NCBI GenBank assembly: GCA_021286705.1
Contig: JAJTBW010000014.1
Coordinates: forward strand, 1 to 36,382
Reading direction: 5' to 3'
DNA from: Sphingobacteriia bacterium
Lineage (GTDB): Bacteria > Bacteroidota > Bacteroidia > Bacteroidales > TTA-H9
DNA: 36,382 bases
Below are positions 15,362 to 25,140 of this stretch, in pieces. The notes under the pieces were generated by a model, which did no database searches, was not told the origin of the DNA, and saw nothing but the letters and a program-made list of their open reading frames with translations. How positions within the stretch are numbered: the stretch's first letter is position 1; each line of letters opens with the position of its first letter. The position numbers and the translations under genes are program-made.

Positions 15362-15699
15362 GATGAACTCTTCTAGGCTTTTCCTTCCAACAGAACTATA
15401 GATTTTCTTTTTAAAACCAAGAAGTCTCAACTAATCTTTGTAAACAAGATCTGATAAAACATTTTTTGAAAAAAGGAGGTAAGGCAATTACCTCCTTTTT
15501 TTAATTCCAAGAAGCATAGTAGATCCTAACGATACTTCATTATTATAGTCTTATAATCAATCGGTCTAGGTGTTCACTTACAATTGATGTTCCTATTAAA
15601 AATATCAATTAAACTTGTATGGCTATACAACGCAATCAACAAGATTTCATCCACCGTTTTGTATTGCCAAAGCAATAATAAACTACTTCAATCCTGGTT
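15362..15699. other. Convergent intergenic region
   Basis: The region lies between two convergent genes. It holds the bidirectional terminator at 15469-15502. The rest is AT-rich with no supported gene; the reading frame at 15584-15874 is antisense to the end of the beta-helix gene and looks spurious. Confidence 0.7.
15469..15502. terminator. Bidirectional terminator
   Basis: aaaaaaggaggtaa (15469-15482) and ttacctcctttttt (from 15488) form a 14-bp stem with a 5-nt loop. A-runs on one side and T-runs on the other allow it to serve both the C69 peptidase (+) and the beta-helix gene (-). Confidence 0.9.
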
Positions 15700-18600
15700 T
15701 CATTTTGTAGTTAGCCTTAAGATCTTACCAGTTGTGCCAAAGTTCGATCTGACTATGACTGCGTATAATCCTTCTAATCCTGTCGGTCTGGATTTCCATA
15801 ACAGATCTTCGTTGGTATTCTGCGTAACTATAAGCCTACCCGCTAAATCAAATAACTCAACTATACCATCTTGAGCGTTTTTTATATAAAACGAATCTCC
15901 ATCAGAATAAATATCGATCTGATCTGGCTTTGGAGTAGCTATTTGTGTGGATAGCTTAAGAGTAAAGCGGTAATCAGGTAAGTCAACCGCTGGATTTAGA
16001 CTAACCTCTAATGAATCTTCTAATACGAGATGTTTTCCATCTTCAAGGTCAATAAATTCTACAGACAAATCAGACGGCAAGTTCGAATTGATTGCGATTC
16101 GTACAGGGTTTTGATTGATAGGATGATAAACCAAACTTATCAAGGTATCAAAGCTATGTGAAGTAATTGTACTAAACTCCAACCTTTCATCCGTAAAAAA
16201 CATGCTTGGAGCGTATCCATTCATTGCTAAAGATTGCAGATTAGATGAAATGACAATAGAGTCATCAAAGAATAAATTTAAACTTTGCTTAGCTTTTAAT
16301 AAGGTATCTGTAGCCTCAATCTTTATATAGTATTTACCAAGAAGGTTTTTATAGAAATCATGGCTATGGATTCTAGCAGAAAGAGGGATAGTAAGCCTAT
16401 TGATCGTATTGTTAACATGAACAAAAAAGCCATTTGCTGAAGGAATAATCCCTTGATTCGGTAAAACATCAACATAAGATGCATCTTCCTCTGACCAAAC
16501 TTTAGCAATATTATCTACACCAGATAGTGACCAGTCCTCAGTACCCCAAATAATACCAGAAGGGAATGGGTTTCCTAGCAAATGCCATCCTGAATTCTCA
16601 CTGCCCTCCGTAAGCGTTAGATTCGAATAGCTAAAAGCTCTTACAGGAGACAACCCTATCCCATAAATGGGTCTATCATTTTCCGATGCAATCAGATACC
16701 CTTTACCTGAATTAAAATTCTCTCCGAATAAAGGATTGATGAGCCCTCCCTCCAACTTGTAATTAATCCAGCTAGAGTTTATCTCACTCCAATAATAAAG
16801 ATCGGCATTCGAGCCATTATCAAGAAAAGAGGTAAAGGAATAACCATTAAATGGACAAGAAAAGAGATGCCAACCATGAATAGATTGCTGAAGAGGAGGC
16901 AGTGAACCATAGCCTTCTAAGGGTTTATTAAAGCCAATCTTTATACGACTATTAGAAATAAGACTTGCCAGGCTCTCAATAGTACCTTGAAGTGTTACCT
17001 GTGTTAAACATGTATCTGGACAGGTAGTCCCAAGTATCGTTAGTCCTGAAGAAGGATGAATATCTAAAGGTACCCCTTGATAATTCACCAATGTTTTAAT
17101 TTCGACTATGTCCCCAGAGGGTAGATCAGGGAAATTTATTGCCCAAGGAGGAATTTGAATCTTACTATTATTCGTTGGGATAAAACCAATATCCCAATTC
17201 CTTTCATCATTCCATGCATTAGATTTTCCCAACCAACGAATTATCTGTTTACCTTTTTTTTCAAATGCACCAATATCTGACTTAAAAGGGGCTAAACCAC
17301 GGATATTTGAATTGAAGTCTGTTGTAACTTGTCCTAATGGCTCACAAGGCAAAAAATAGGCACTATCAGGAATTAGGGATTTCCTATCTAGAAAGTTAAT
17401 ATCCACATTAAAAGAATGTTTATCTGGTTCCAAACTTGAATTTATCCAACTTAAAAAGCCACTATACTGATTAGTACCAACCTTAAAGAGAGGAGTACCA
17501 GTACTCCAAAAATTATTACAATCTGACCAATGAAGCGACATTCCCGCTGGATAAGAATCCAATAAATCAATAATTACAGCAGCTCCATTAGCTGGTAATC
17601 CATTGTTAATAAATAGATTGTTTCTGACTTGAAGTGCAGAAATAGTCTTAGAACTCAAGACAGCATCCGAATAGGTTATTCCACTAAATACACCTTCAAG
17701 CGCAACCGAGTTATGCAAAACATTAACACCATCAGAGGCTGAGACTAAAAGAACTATCCCTTTCTGAACCCCACTAAAGAGCCTACTGTTCTGACCTAAA
17801 TGGACCACATTATTGACAAGCTCAATTTTGGAGGGGGAGGAAGCGGGTTGAACCGCTGAAACGTAAAATCCATATAGATCCCCAAATGAATCAGCTCCAA
17901 CTCTGCTTACATCTGTTATCCTATTTTTAGCAATATTTAAATCTATAGTACCATTATAAACCACCTCAATGCCTTTTACAATCATACCAGTTGGAGCAAT
18001 ACATGAAAGATAAACGGAATCTAGATGGTTCTCTAATAGTTGAATAGTTGACGAAGCCGTTGTTAGCTTGATAAAAGAAACTTGCAATCTAGAATTCACT
18101 GATGACGAATTGGTAGCCTCAATTTCCGAGATGTCGTTATTCCTTATGAAGAGTAGAGACGAGTTAGTCGTTATTATATCAATACAATTAAAAAAAACAG
18201 TGGAACTAATATCTAAAGTGGTTATAACATTTTGAAAATTATTATTTCTAATTGAACAGGTGATGTTATTGACATTATTTTGGACGGAAACACCCTCGAA
18301 AGTGGCTCCTGCAAGAGTAAGGTTATGACAAATATTTCCAGTAATATTTAATAAAGTATCTGCTGATTTCTCAAATGCAATTGATTTATTCGCACTCGTT
18401 AATAGAATACAGGCCAAGTAACCAGTATTAATTGGTTGGCCTGAAGGAAGAATTAAAGAGACATTCTCCAAAACATTACTGGATAAAAATATCGGGTCAG
18501 AGAATGAAGTATTATTTAGATAGATAGCTTTAAAATAACAAGCTTTTGATAATAAAACTGGAGCAGAGCCTCCATAAGGGCTATTACCTCCGAAATAATT

Positions 18601-19602
18601 CCCGGTTATTTTGTGACCCTTCCCTTCACTAATATAAATACAGCTTATAGATGTGGCTCCACTATAGAAACGATAAAAATGGTTATTACTAATGGTTTGA
18701 TTTGCCGTAGATCCAGCTATAAAGATTCCGTTTGTAGAAAACTGCACAAACTCACAGTTTTTTACAGTAAGTTGATGATTTCCGTTCTGACACTTAATCC
18801 CTGTCGTATAATAATCTGACTCGCTATTTGTATGAGGTCGGAAAAGTATATTATCTAGAGTAAGTTTGCACTGGCTATTCGTTACATGTATTGCCCCATA
18901 TCCAATACTCTTCTGGTTATTTAAGACAGTAATATTCTTGAAGATACAATTAGTGGTATAATTGCTTACTAAAAAGGCAACTGATCGTTCATTCGATACC
19001 GTCTTAAAAGGAGAGAAGACTAAAGTCCGCCCCTCTTTACCATCAATGATTAAATCCTGAGTTTGATCAAGCGTTATTAAGTTGCTATAGTGGTTCAAAT
19101 CATTTCGGATGATACGTATTTGATTGTCCGAAGTGATTGTAACTAGATTATGAGCTGTACTCGGACTGTTTGCCCATCTCTTAAGCGTATATTTCCCAGT
19201 CTCATCAAGATCAGAATCAATTATTACTACTAAAGGTTTACTTAAGCAAGCTTGATTTAAAAAGACAAATAACCCATTATCACCAGTAAGAGTCTTCATA
19301 CTATGAGAGCTACCCACATAGAGCGTATCTATGTCCTGTTTCAAACTTATTCGAGAAGTTGACAAGAAATTATCAGGAGTTAAACCACGATTAGAAGAAA
19401 TAAACTCACTACTACTACACGTCGAAAAAACACTATTTATCCTACCAGGTACTGATCCGTTACAATACTTTTGAGTTAGTACAACCATTAACCCTATTGA
19501 GATAGGAATAGATAGCTTATAAAATGGTTTAAGAAGTCGAGAGATTAACAAAACCCGAATTGGAGTTAACAAAATAACATTTAGCTCTGCTTGAATATTC
19601 AT
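15700..19602 (-). CDS. Large beta-helix surface protein with T9SS sorting domain
   Basis: A 1300-aa protein. The N-terminus has a hydrophobic export-type stretch (about 28-44, LSIPISIGLMVVLTQ), later than usual, so the true start may be internal. Residues about 140-690 contain many short parallel-beta-helix (PbH1-like) units built around N-N-x-hydrophobic patterns (LTVKNCEFVQFSTNGIFIAG, ISNNHFYRF, ITGNYFGGN, LQVRNNLFINNG), the fold of polysaccharide lyases and related surface proteins. Then come two GWHL motifs (GWHLFSCPFNGYSF and GWHLLGNPFPSG), common in Bacteroidota secreted proteins. The last 70 residues form a T9SS type A sorting domain (GIVELFDLAGRLIV, GLEGLYAVIV). Catalytic residues of a lyase cannot be assigned. 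It is a single-gene unit, convergent with the C69 peptidase. Confidence 0.87.
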   Translation of the reverse strand: MNIQAELNVILLTPIRVLLISRLLKPFYKLSIPISIGLMVVLTQKYCNGSVPGRINSVFSTCSSSEFISSNRGLTPDNFLSTSRISLKQDIDTLYVGSSHSMKTLTGDNGLFVFLNQACLSKPLVVIIDSDLDETGKYTLKRWANSPSTAHNLVTITSDNQIRIIRNDLNHYSNLITLDQTQDLIIDGKEGRTLVFSPFKTVSNERSVAFLVSNYTTNCIFKNITVLNNQKSIGYGAIHVTNSQCKLTLDNILFRPHTNSESDYYTTGIKCQNGNHQLTVKNCEFVQFSTNGIFIAGSTANQTISNNHFYRFYSGATSISCIYISEGKGHKITGNYFGGNSPYGGSAPVLLSKACYFKAIYLNNTSFSDPIFLSSNVLENVSLILPSGQPINTGYLACILLTSANKSIAFEKSADTLLNITGNICHNLTLAGATFEGVSVQNNVNNITCSIRNNNFQNVITTLDISSTVFFNCIDIITTNSSLLFIRNNDISEIEATNSSSVNSRLQVSFIKLTTASSTIQLLENHLDSVYLSCIAPTGMIVKGIEVVYNGTIDLNIAKNRITDVSRVGADSFGDLYGFYVSAVQPASSPSKIELVNNVVHLGQNSRLFSGVQKGIVLLVSASDGVNVLHNSVALEGVFSGITYSDAVLSSKTISALQVRNNLFINNGLPANGAAVIIDLLDSYPAGMSLHWSDCNNFWSTGTPLFKVGTNQYSGFLSWINSSLEPDKHSFNVDINFLDRKSLIPDSAYFLPCEPLGQVTTDFNSNIRGLAPFKSDIGAFEKKGKQIIRWLGKSNAWNDERNWDIGFIPTNNSKIQIPPWAINFPDLPSGDIVEIKTLVNYQGVPLDIHPSSGLTILGTTCPDTCLTQVTLQGTIESLASLISNSRIKIGFNKPLEGYGSLPPLQQSIHGWHLFSCPFNGYSFTSFLDNGSNADLYYWSEINSSWINYKLEGGLINPLFGENFNSGKGYLIASENDRPIYGIGLSPVRAFSYSNLTLTEGSENSGWHLLGNPFPSGIIWGTEDWSLSGVDNIAKVWSEEDASYVDVLPNQGIIPSANGFFVHVNNTINRLTIPLSARIHSHDFYKNLLGKYYIKIEATDTLLKAKQSLNLFFDDSIVISSNLQSLAMNGYAPSMFFTDERLEFSTITSHSFDTLISLVYHPINQNPVRIAINSNLPSDLSVEFIDLEDGKHLVLEDSLEVSLNPAVDLPDYRFTLKLSTQIATPKPDQIDIYSDGDSFYIKNAQDGIVELFDLAGRLIVTQNTNEDLLWKSRPTGLEGLYAVIVRSNFGTTGKILRLTTK

Positions 19603-19660
19603 AGCTTATTAATAGGTTATCAGTAAAATAGCGAACGTAACTTACTTAGATTTACACAAC

Positions 19661-19668
19661 TAAAGATA
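19661..19668 (-). promoter_or_regulatory. Possible -7 box for the beta-helix gene
   Basis: On the minus strand TATCTTTA is a 7/8 match to TAnnTTTG, about 59 bases upstream of the start at 19602. The same variant is found upstream of the TonB receptor gene (35348-35355). No clear -33 box accompanies it. Confidence 0.35.
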
Positions 19669-19830
19669 CCTTCGTAAAGAGTTCTTAAATGTTTTAAGAG
19701 CATGGAAAAACCACAAATACCAAAAATGATTTTAGATTGGGAACATGAGTAAATAGATGAATGGTAAGTAGATTAGGAGTGAGTAGACAGCATTAAATAT
19801 CATTGCAATTGACTAACTTTAAAGGAAAAA

Positions 19831-20397
19831 ATGAATCGTTGCGACTGGACACAAGATGATGAATTGCTAAATGCATATCATGACCAAGAATGGGGAGTTC
19901 CTATTCATGATGATAATAAATGGTTTGAATTTATTGTTCTGGATGCATTCCAGGCAGGATTAAGTTGGAAGACTGTACTATACAAAAGAGAGAATTTCAG
20001 GAATGCATTTGACCAGTTCGATTACAAAGTTATTGCAAATTATGACGAAACAAAGGTCGAATCCCTAATGAATGATGTTGGTATAATCCGAAATAGACTT
20101 AAGATAAGAGGAACTATAAAAAATGCAAAGGCCTTCATCGAAATACAGAAAGAATATGGGAGCTTTGACCGTTATATCTGGTCATTTACAGATGGGAAAA
20201 CCATTCTTAACAACTTTAAAACATTAAAGGAACTACCAGTAAAAACTGAACTATCAGATAGAATAAGTAAAGATTTAAAGAAAAGAGGATTTACCTTTGT
20301 GGGCAGTACAATTGTATACTCATTTTTACAAGCAGCTGGCATAGTTAATGATCATATAATTACATGTGATCGTCATCGAGAATGCCAAATGTTATAG
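19831..20397 (+). CDS. tag: DNA-3-methyladenine glycosylase I
   Basis: A 188-aa base-excision repair enzyme that removes 3-methyladenine from alkylated DNA. It aligns by eye over its whole length with E. coli Tag. The zinc ligands are all present and in register: C4, H17, H175 and C179. AYHDQEWGVP, QAGLSWKTVL, KRGFTFVGSTIVYSFLQA and VNDH are diagnostic. Position 38, Glu in the E. coli enzyme (substrate recognition), is Asp here (LDAFQAGLSW). This conservative change may be normal in this lineage. nadD follows after 8 bases, so the two are probably cotranscribed. Confidence 0.95.
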   Translation: MNRCDWTQDDELLNAYHDQEWGVPIHDDNKWFEFIVLDAFQAGLSWKTVLYKRENFRNAFDQFDYKVIANYDETKVESLMNDVGIIRNRLKIRGTIKNAKAFIEIQKEYGSFDRYIWSFTDGKTILNNFKTLKELPVKTELSDRISKDLKKRGFTFVGSTIVYSFLQAAGIVNDHIITCDRHRECQML

Positions 20398-20405
20398 ATA
20401 ATAAG

Positions 20406-21002
20406 ATGGCACAAATAGCTCATAAAACGGGACTCTTTTTTGGTTCTTTCAATCCCATCCATGTAGGCCATATGGTTCTGGCCAATTATATGGTCGCTTT
20501 TACTGATCTCGACGAAGTTTGGTTTATCGTTTCACCACAAAATCCTTTAAAAAACACTTCGCAACTAGCTCCGGAGTATCATAGACTAGAGATGGTTCGG
20601 ATTGCTTTAGGTGATGACCCAAGGTTTCGAGTTTCAGATATAGAGTTTAGAATGCCAAGACCCTCCTATACTATCGATACATTGGTTTGGTTATCTGAAA
20701 AATTCCCCGCACGTTCGTTTATTCCTATTGTTGGTGGTGATAATCTAGCTGGCATAAAACGATGGAAAAATTGGGAGGTACTCTTGTCTGACTATGGTTT
20801 ATATGTTTACTTAAGACCAGGATACAACCTTTCTGATAGTATCTCAGCAAATGTTACCATTTTCGAGGCTCCATTAATGGACATATCTGCAAGTTTTATT
20901 CGTAGTTCCATCAATGAAGGTAAAGATATTCGTCATCTAGTTCCGTCAGGGGTTTATGAATATATGTTGCAGAATAATCTCTATAACAGAACTTCACTTT
21001 AG
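20406..21002 (+). CDS. nadD: Nicotinate-nucleotide adenylyltransferase
   Basis: A 198-aa enzyme of NAD biosynthesis converting nicotinate mononucleotide and ATP to deamido-NAD. The nucleotidyltransferase motif GSFNPIHVGH lies at 13-22, and the second motif ISASFIR at 160-166 corresponds to the ISxTxIR signature. Also typical are DEVWFIVSPQNPLK and PIVGGDNL. The start at 20406 leaves the usual short N-terminus before TGLFFGSF; an in-frame ATG at 20382, overlapping tag by 16 bases, is the alternative. It is probably co-expressed with tag. Confidence 0.94.
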   Translation: MAQIAHKTGLFFGSFNPIHVGHMVLANYMVAFTDLDEVWFIVSPQNPLKNTSQLAPEYHRLEMVRIALGDDPRFRVSDIEFRMPRPSYTIDTLVWLSEKFPARSFIPIVGGDNLAGIKRWKNWEVLLSDYGLYVYLRPGYNLSDSISANVTIFEAPLMDISASFIRSSINEGKDIRHLVPSGVYEYMLQNNLYNRTSL

Positions 21003-21097
21003 GGTTTTTCTCAAATTAAGATCATGAATAATTGATATGCTATAATCAATATCAGCATTCTGTGATAAATATGAGAAGAACACAAATTATTCTACAG

Positions 21098-23089
21098 CTA
21101 ACTTAACCTCTCTTTACCAAGTTGTTCAAGAAATTGTGTTGGTGTAATTCCTTGCTCTCTTTTGAATGCACCGTGAAAAGATGATCGACTTTTAAATCCA
21201 GAACGAAGGGCTAAAGCCTCAATAGTTTGATGACTAGCCTCCCCCTGCTCGAGTAAAGTGCAAACGTCTTTAATTCGATATCTGTTAATATAGGTACTGA
21301 AATTTATTCCATAGGCTCGGTTAATCAATCGACTTAAATAAGTAGTATTAGTATGACAAAGCATAGCCAAGTCAACCATGTTAAGTTCGGGATCCCTCCA
21401 CAATTTCTGATCTTGAAGGGCATTCTCCAGCTTTTGCTTCAGAATTAAGTCAGAGTCTTTTAGAATGTACCCCTTCTCTGATGCTGAATCATTAATAACA
21501 ACTTTAGAGACATCCTTAGTCCCATGAGTAGTAACTAATGGGACTAAGTTAGCAGAAGTAAAACTGATAGCAGTTCTTTTACGTTTAGGCCATCGTTCCT
21601 GATAGATCTGTTTTAAAAGATATAGTACCAGAAGTATTATGATGACAATCAAAGAATATGGAGAGGTCAAGTATTTTATAAAGAGTTCTTTATTATTTAG
21701 TGTAGCTAATAATTTTTCAATCTCAGATTCTAATTCAGAGTTTTTAATCCTTTCAGAAAAATCAGCAACAACATGCGTCGCCTCAATTCTTTTTAAAGAG
21801 TCATTGAGGAGTCTGTATTTATTAGAAGCCCAGAAAGCCCTCTGAAAATTTCCCCTCTTACTCTCGAGCTCAGCTAGACTCTTATAATAGTCTAAACATA
21901 ACTCTTTAACTCCTAACTCCTCTACACCTTTAATAGCAGTTAATAAATCTGCTTCGGCACTACTTAGATCCCCTAACTCGTATGAAACAAGACCTCTGGT
22001 ACCACTAATAACAGCGATTTTTAAAAGATCTTGAGAATTACTACCAATCTTAGAAGCCCTCTCAATTAACTGTTGCGCAAGATAAATTTTGCCCATTTTC
22101 AGATTGGCATAAGAGCGATTACAAAGAGGAAATACCAGCAATGAGCTATCCCCAACAATGCGAATCTCATCTATTGCAATCTTAAAAATTGAATCAGCCT
22201 TTTTATATGCTTTTTCAGTTAAATAGAGATCACCTATCGCATTTAGAGCATAAGAATATAACGGTCTAAATTCATCCCTTTTAGAATTAACTGAACAGAT
22301 TCTAACTGCATTAAGACAATACGATTTAGCTTGGTCAAGATGATATTGCTGAGCTAGAAGGCCGGATAGATTGACATAGGTCAAAACAATCTTGCTAGAA
22401 TCAGAATAAGTTCGAAAAAGAGATAAGGCTTGCTCAAAGCAATCTGCAGCAAGATCGGTATATCCAAGATCTCTAGAAGATATTCCTAATCCACTATATA
22501 AGCTTCCTTTATAAAGCTGAGACTTAAGATTATCGATTGCAAATTTGCTTTTATCCAGAAAGGCACGACATAAAGACTTATTACCTTCATAATTTGCAAG
22601 GTACGCCAACTCCCTATATAATACCGGAAGATACAACTTATCAAGCCGCTTTTCTATTGGCTCATGACGATCAAGAAAGCTTTGTAGCTCACCATACTTC
22701 CCCTGCTTTCTAAACAGCCTGATTTGATTAATAAAAAAAAGTGTAGAATTATTGTAATCCTTTAAATAGTGTAAGATTCTACCAGCGCGACCATTGAGGT
22801 AATCTGCCTCAGTAATAAGATTGAAATTAAGCTTATTGTAGGCTAATATAGTTAAATAGTCAGCGTATCTCTTTTGATCTCCACTTCTGATCGCTGTGTA
22901 GAGAAGTTGACCCATAATCAAATTAAATTGATTTGGTTCAAATGAAGCTGAATTGATAACTCTGAAAAGGTCGTCAGCATCCCTATACATAAACCTCTCA
23001 TCGCATAGAACATGGTCAGATTTTCCCCAACAAGCAACGTTAGCGAAAAAGAGTCCAAAAATTAATATGCAAATTAACCTGACTTTCAT
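21098..23089 (-). CDS. Membrane-bound TPR/AraC-family hybrid regulator
   Basis: A 663-aa protein starting at MKVRLICILIFGLFF, a signal sequence ending near CWG. An in-frame Met at 23158 would add 23 implausible residues. Residues about 25-470 are all-helical with TPR-like pairs (YSGLGISSRDLGYTDLAADC, FEQALSLFRTYSDS, YLTEKAYKKADSIF). One TM lies near 476-495 (YSLIVIIILLVLYLLKQIY). The C-terminus, about 565-663, is an AraC-type double helix-turn-helix (LAMLCHTNTTYLSRLINRAY, LALRSGFKSRSSFHGAFKRE). The layout predicts a periplasmic TPR sensor with cytoplasmic DNA binding, a one-component design frequent in Bacteroidota. The gene is divergent from purF, sharing a 136-base intergenic region. The signal is unknown. 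Confidence 0.92.
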   Translation of the reverse strand: MKVRLICILIFGLFFANVACWGKSDHVLCDERFMYRDADDLFRVINSASFEPNQFNLIMGQLLYTAIRSGDQKRYADYLTILAYNKLNFNLITEADYLNGRAGRILHYLKDYNNSTLFFINQIRLFRKQGKYGELQSFLDRHEPIEKRLDKLYLPVLYRELAYLANYEGNKSLCRAFLDKSKFAIDNLKSQLYKGSLYSGLGISSRDLGYTDLAADCFEQALSLFRTYSDSSKIVLTYVNLSGLLAQQYHLDQAKSYCLNAVRICSVNSKRDEFRPLYSYALNAIGDLYLTEKAYKKADSIFKIAIDEIRIVGDSSLLVFPLCNRSYANLKMGKIYLAQQLIERASKIGSNSQDLLKIAVISGTRGLVSYELGDLSSAEADLLTAIKGVEELGVKELCLDYYKSLAELESKRGNFQRAFWASNKYRLLNDSLKRIEATHVVADFSERIKNSELESEIEKLLATLNNKELFIKYLTSPYSLIVIIILLVLYLLKQIYQERWPKRKRTAISFTSANLVPLVTTHGTKDVSKVVINDSASEKGYILKDSDLILKQKLENALQDQKLWRDPELNMVDLAMLCHTNTTYLSRLINRAYGINFSTYINRYRIKDVCTLLEQGEASHQTIEALALRSGFKSRSSFHGAFKREQGITPTQFLEQLGKERLS

Positions 23090-23191
23090 TATCGTCAAAG
23101 CAAAAACAAAACAAGCACTATACAGGGCTAATTTATAAAACTTATTCCTTTGTATCAAATAGATTTAACAAAAAAAAGACTTAAGTTTCGC

Positions 23192-23199
23192 TACCTTTG
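23192..23199 (+). promoter_or_regulatory. -7 promoter box for purF
   Basis: TACCTTTG matches TAnnTTTG exactly and ends 26 bases before the purF ATG. No obvious -33 TTTG. It lies in the shared region with the divergent AraC-type regulator. Confidence 0.55.
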
Positions 23200-23225
23200 C
23201 ACTCTCTAGCTAAGCTACTAAAAAC

Positions 23226-25127
23226 ATGAGCGAATCAATTAAACATGAATGCGGGATTGCATTTATTAGATTAAGAAAAGAGCCTGAATATTACCTAAAC
23301 AAATACGGTACGGCATTCTACGCACTAAATAAGCTGCATCTCCTGATGGAAAAACAGCACAATAGAGGTCAGGATGGAGCCGGTGTAGCAAGTATAAAAA
23401 TTGATCCCCCTCAAGGCTTTCGCTATATAAATAGGGTAAGATCAAATAGCTCAACTCCAATTAAGGACGTTTTTAACAGTATATACGACAAATTTAATAG
23501 CTTAAAAGACAAGAATCCAGCCCGTTTACGTGATCCTCAATGGTTGAAAAATAATTTGGAGTTTACTGGAGAAGTATTCCTAGGCCACCTTAGATATGGA
23601 ACCTTTGGTAAGAACAATATACTGAATATTCACCCCTTTGTAAGAGAAAATAATTGGATCACCCGAAATCTGGTATTAGCTGGAAACTTTAATCTGACTA
23701 ATGTAGATGAACTATTTCAGAAATTGATTGAATTAGGTCAGTATCCTGTTGAGACATCAGATACGGTTACGATCTTAGAAAAGATTGGTCATTTTCTGGA
23801 TGATGAAAATGAAAGAATCTTTAAACAGTTCAAAGCACAAGGCCTTCCAAATAAAGAAATAAGCCATCGAATAGCTGAAACTATTGATATGGCAAAAATT
23901 CTAAAACAGTCATCTGAGAACTGGGACGGTGGGTATGTTATGGCTGGTATGCTAGGTCATGGGGATTCATTTATCCTTAGAGATCCAGCCGGCATAAGGC
24001 CAGCGTTCTACTATGTTGACGACGAGGTTGTAGTTGCTGCATCAGAACGACCTGTAATACAAACCACTTTTAATCTTCGCGAAGAGCAGGTATCTGAATT
24101 AACACCTGGATCGGCATTGCTTGTTAAGAAAAATGGAGAGTGGTTAGTTAGTCAAATTAATGAGCCAACACTAAAAAAACCCTGTTCTTTTGAACGAATT
24201 TATTTTAGTCGCGGAACAGACAAAGATATTTACAATGAAAGAAAACGGTTAGGGCAATTACTTACCCCTGCTATTCTTAAAAAAGTCGACTACGATTTAG
24301 TCAACACTGTTTTCTCCTATATTCCTAATACTGCAATTGATGCCTACCATGGTCTAACCGAAGGGCTACATGAGTTTTGCAACAAACTAAAAGCTGATAG
24401 AATTCTTGCATTAGGTTCTGAGTTGAATCCAGACAAACTAAACGAAATTCTTAGCTTAATGCCTAGAATGGAAAAAGTTGCAGTAAAGGATATCAAACTT
24501 AGAACCTTCATCACAGAAGATAATAAAAGAGATGACTTGGTGGCCCATGTCTACGATGTTACCTACGGAGTAGTGAAGCGGGATATTGATTCTCTTGTAG
24601 TTCTTGATGATTCCATTGTTAGAGGAACAACATTAAAACAAAGTATTTTACGCATTTTAGATAGACTAGGACCTAAACATATCGTAATAACCTCTTCTGC
24701 ACCGCAGATAAGATATCCAGACTGCTATGGAATTGATATGGCCAAATTAGGCGATTTTGTAGCCTTTAAAGCCACTATTGAACTACTTAAAGACCACAAG
24801 CTCGATCACATAATAAACGACGTATATAAGCGCTGTAAAACCCAAGAGGGGAAACACAGATCTGAGATCGTAAATTATGTGAAAGAGATATACAAACCCT
24901 TCACTGCTGAAGAAATTTCAGATAAGATCGCAGAAATTATCACCCCTCGTGATCTTAAGGCTAAGGTTAGCATAGTGTACCAATCTATAGAAAACTTACA
25001 CATTGCTATTCCGCATCATAAAGGAGATTGGTATTTTACCGGAGATTATCCCACTCCTGGAGGGAATAAAGTGGTTAATAAAGCTTTTATTAACTATATC
25101 GAGGGTAAAGATGCGAGAGCATATTAA
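23226..25127 (+). CDS. purF: Amidophosphoribosyltransferase, long form
   Basis: A 633-aa enzyme of the first committed step of purine synthesis (PRPP plus glutamine to phosphoribosylamine). The N-terminal Ntn glutaminase domain has its nucleophile at C9 (HECGIAF), implying removal of an 8-residue propeptide. RGQDGAGVAS, GHLRYGTFG, and GNFNLTN are the expected glutaminase motifs. The C-terminal phosphoribosyltransferase domain has the PRPP loop VVLDDSIVRGTTL and the SSAPQIRYPDCYGIDM motif. It is about 130 residues longer than E. coli PurF, with insertions in the glutaminase half and a C-terminal extension. Such long forms are known to me from Bacteroidota, so it could be a paralogue and not the only PurF. 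A strong terminator follows. Confidence 0.92.
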   Translation: MSESIKHECGIAFIRLRKEPEYYLNKYGTAFYALNKLHLLMEKQHNRGQDGAGVASIKIDPPQGFRYINRVRSNSSTPIKDVFNSIYDKFNSLKDKNPARLRDPQWLKNNLEFTGEVFLGHLRYGTFGKNNILNIHPFVRENNWITRNLVLAGNFNLTNVDELFQKLIELGQYPVETSDTVTILEKIGHFLDDENERIFKQFKAQGLPNKEISHRIAETIDMAKILKQSSENWDGGYVMAGMLGHGDSFILRDPAGIRPAFYYVDDEVVVAASERPVIQTTFNLREEQVSELTPGSALLVKKNGEWLVSQINEPTLKKPCSFERIYFSRGTDKDIYNERKRLGQLLTPAILKKVDYDLVNTVFSYIPNTAIDAYHGLTEGLHEFCNKLKADRILALGSELNPDKLNEILSLMPRMEKVAVKDIKLRTFITEDNKRDDLVAHVYDVTYGVVKRDIDSLVVLDDSIVRGTTLKQSILRILDRLGPKHIVITSSAPQIRYPDCYGIDMAKLGDFVAFKATIELLKDHKLDHIINDVYKRCKTQEGKHRSEIVNYVKEIYKPFTAEEISDKIAEIITPRDLKAKVSIVYQSIENLHIAIPHHKGDWYFTGDYPTPGGNKVVNKAFINYIEGKDARAY

Positions 25128-25140
25128 TCCACGAAGAACA

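Noticed and set aside
15584..15874. 96-aa plus-strand reading frame
   Set aside because: It is antisense to the end of the beta-helix gene, crosses into an intergenic region, and has no recognisable features.
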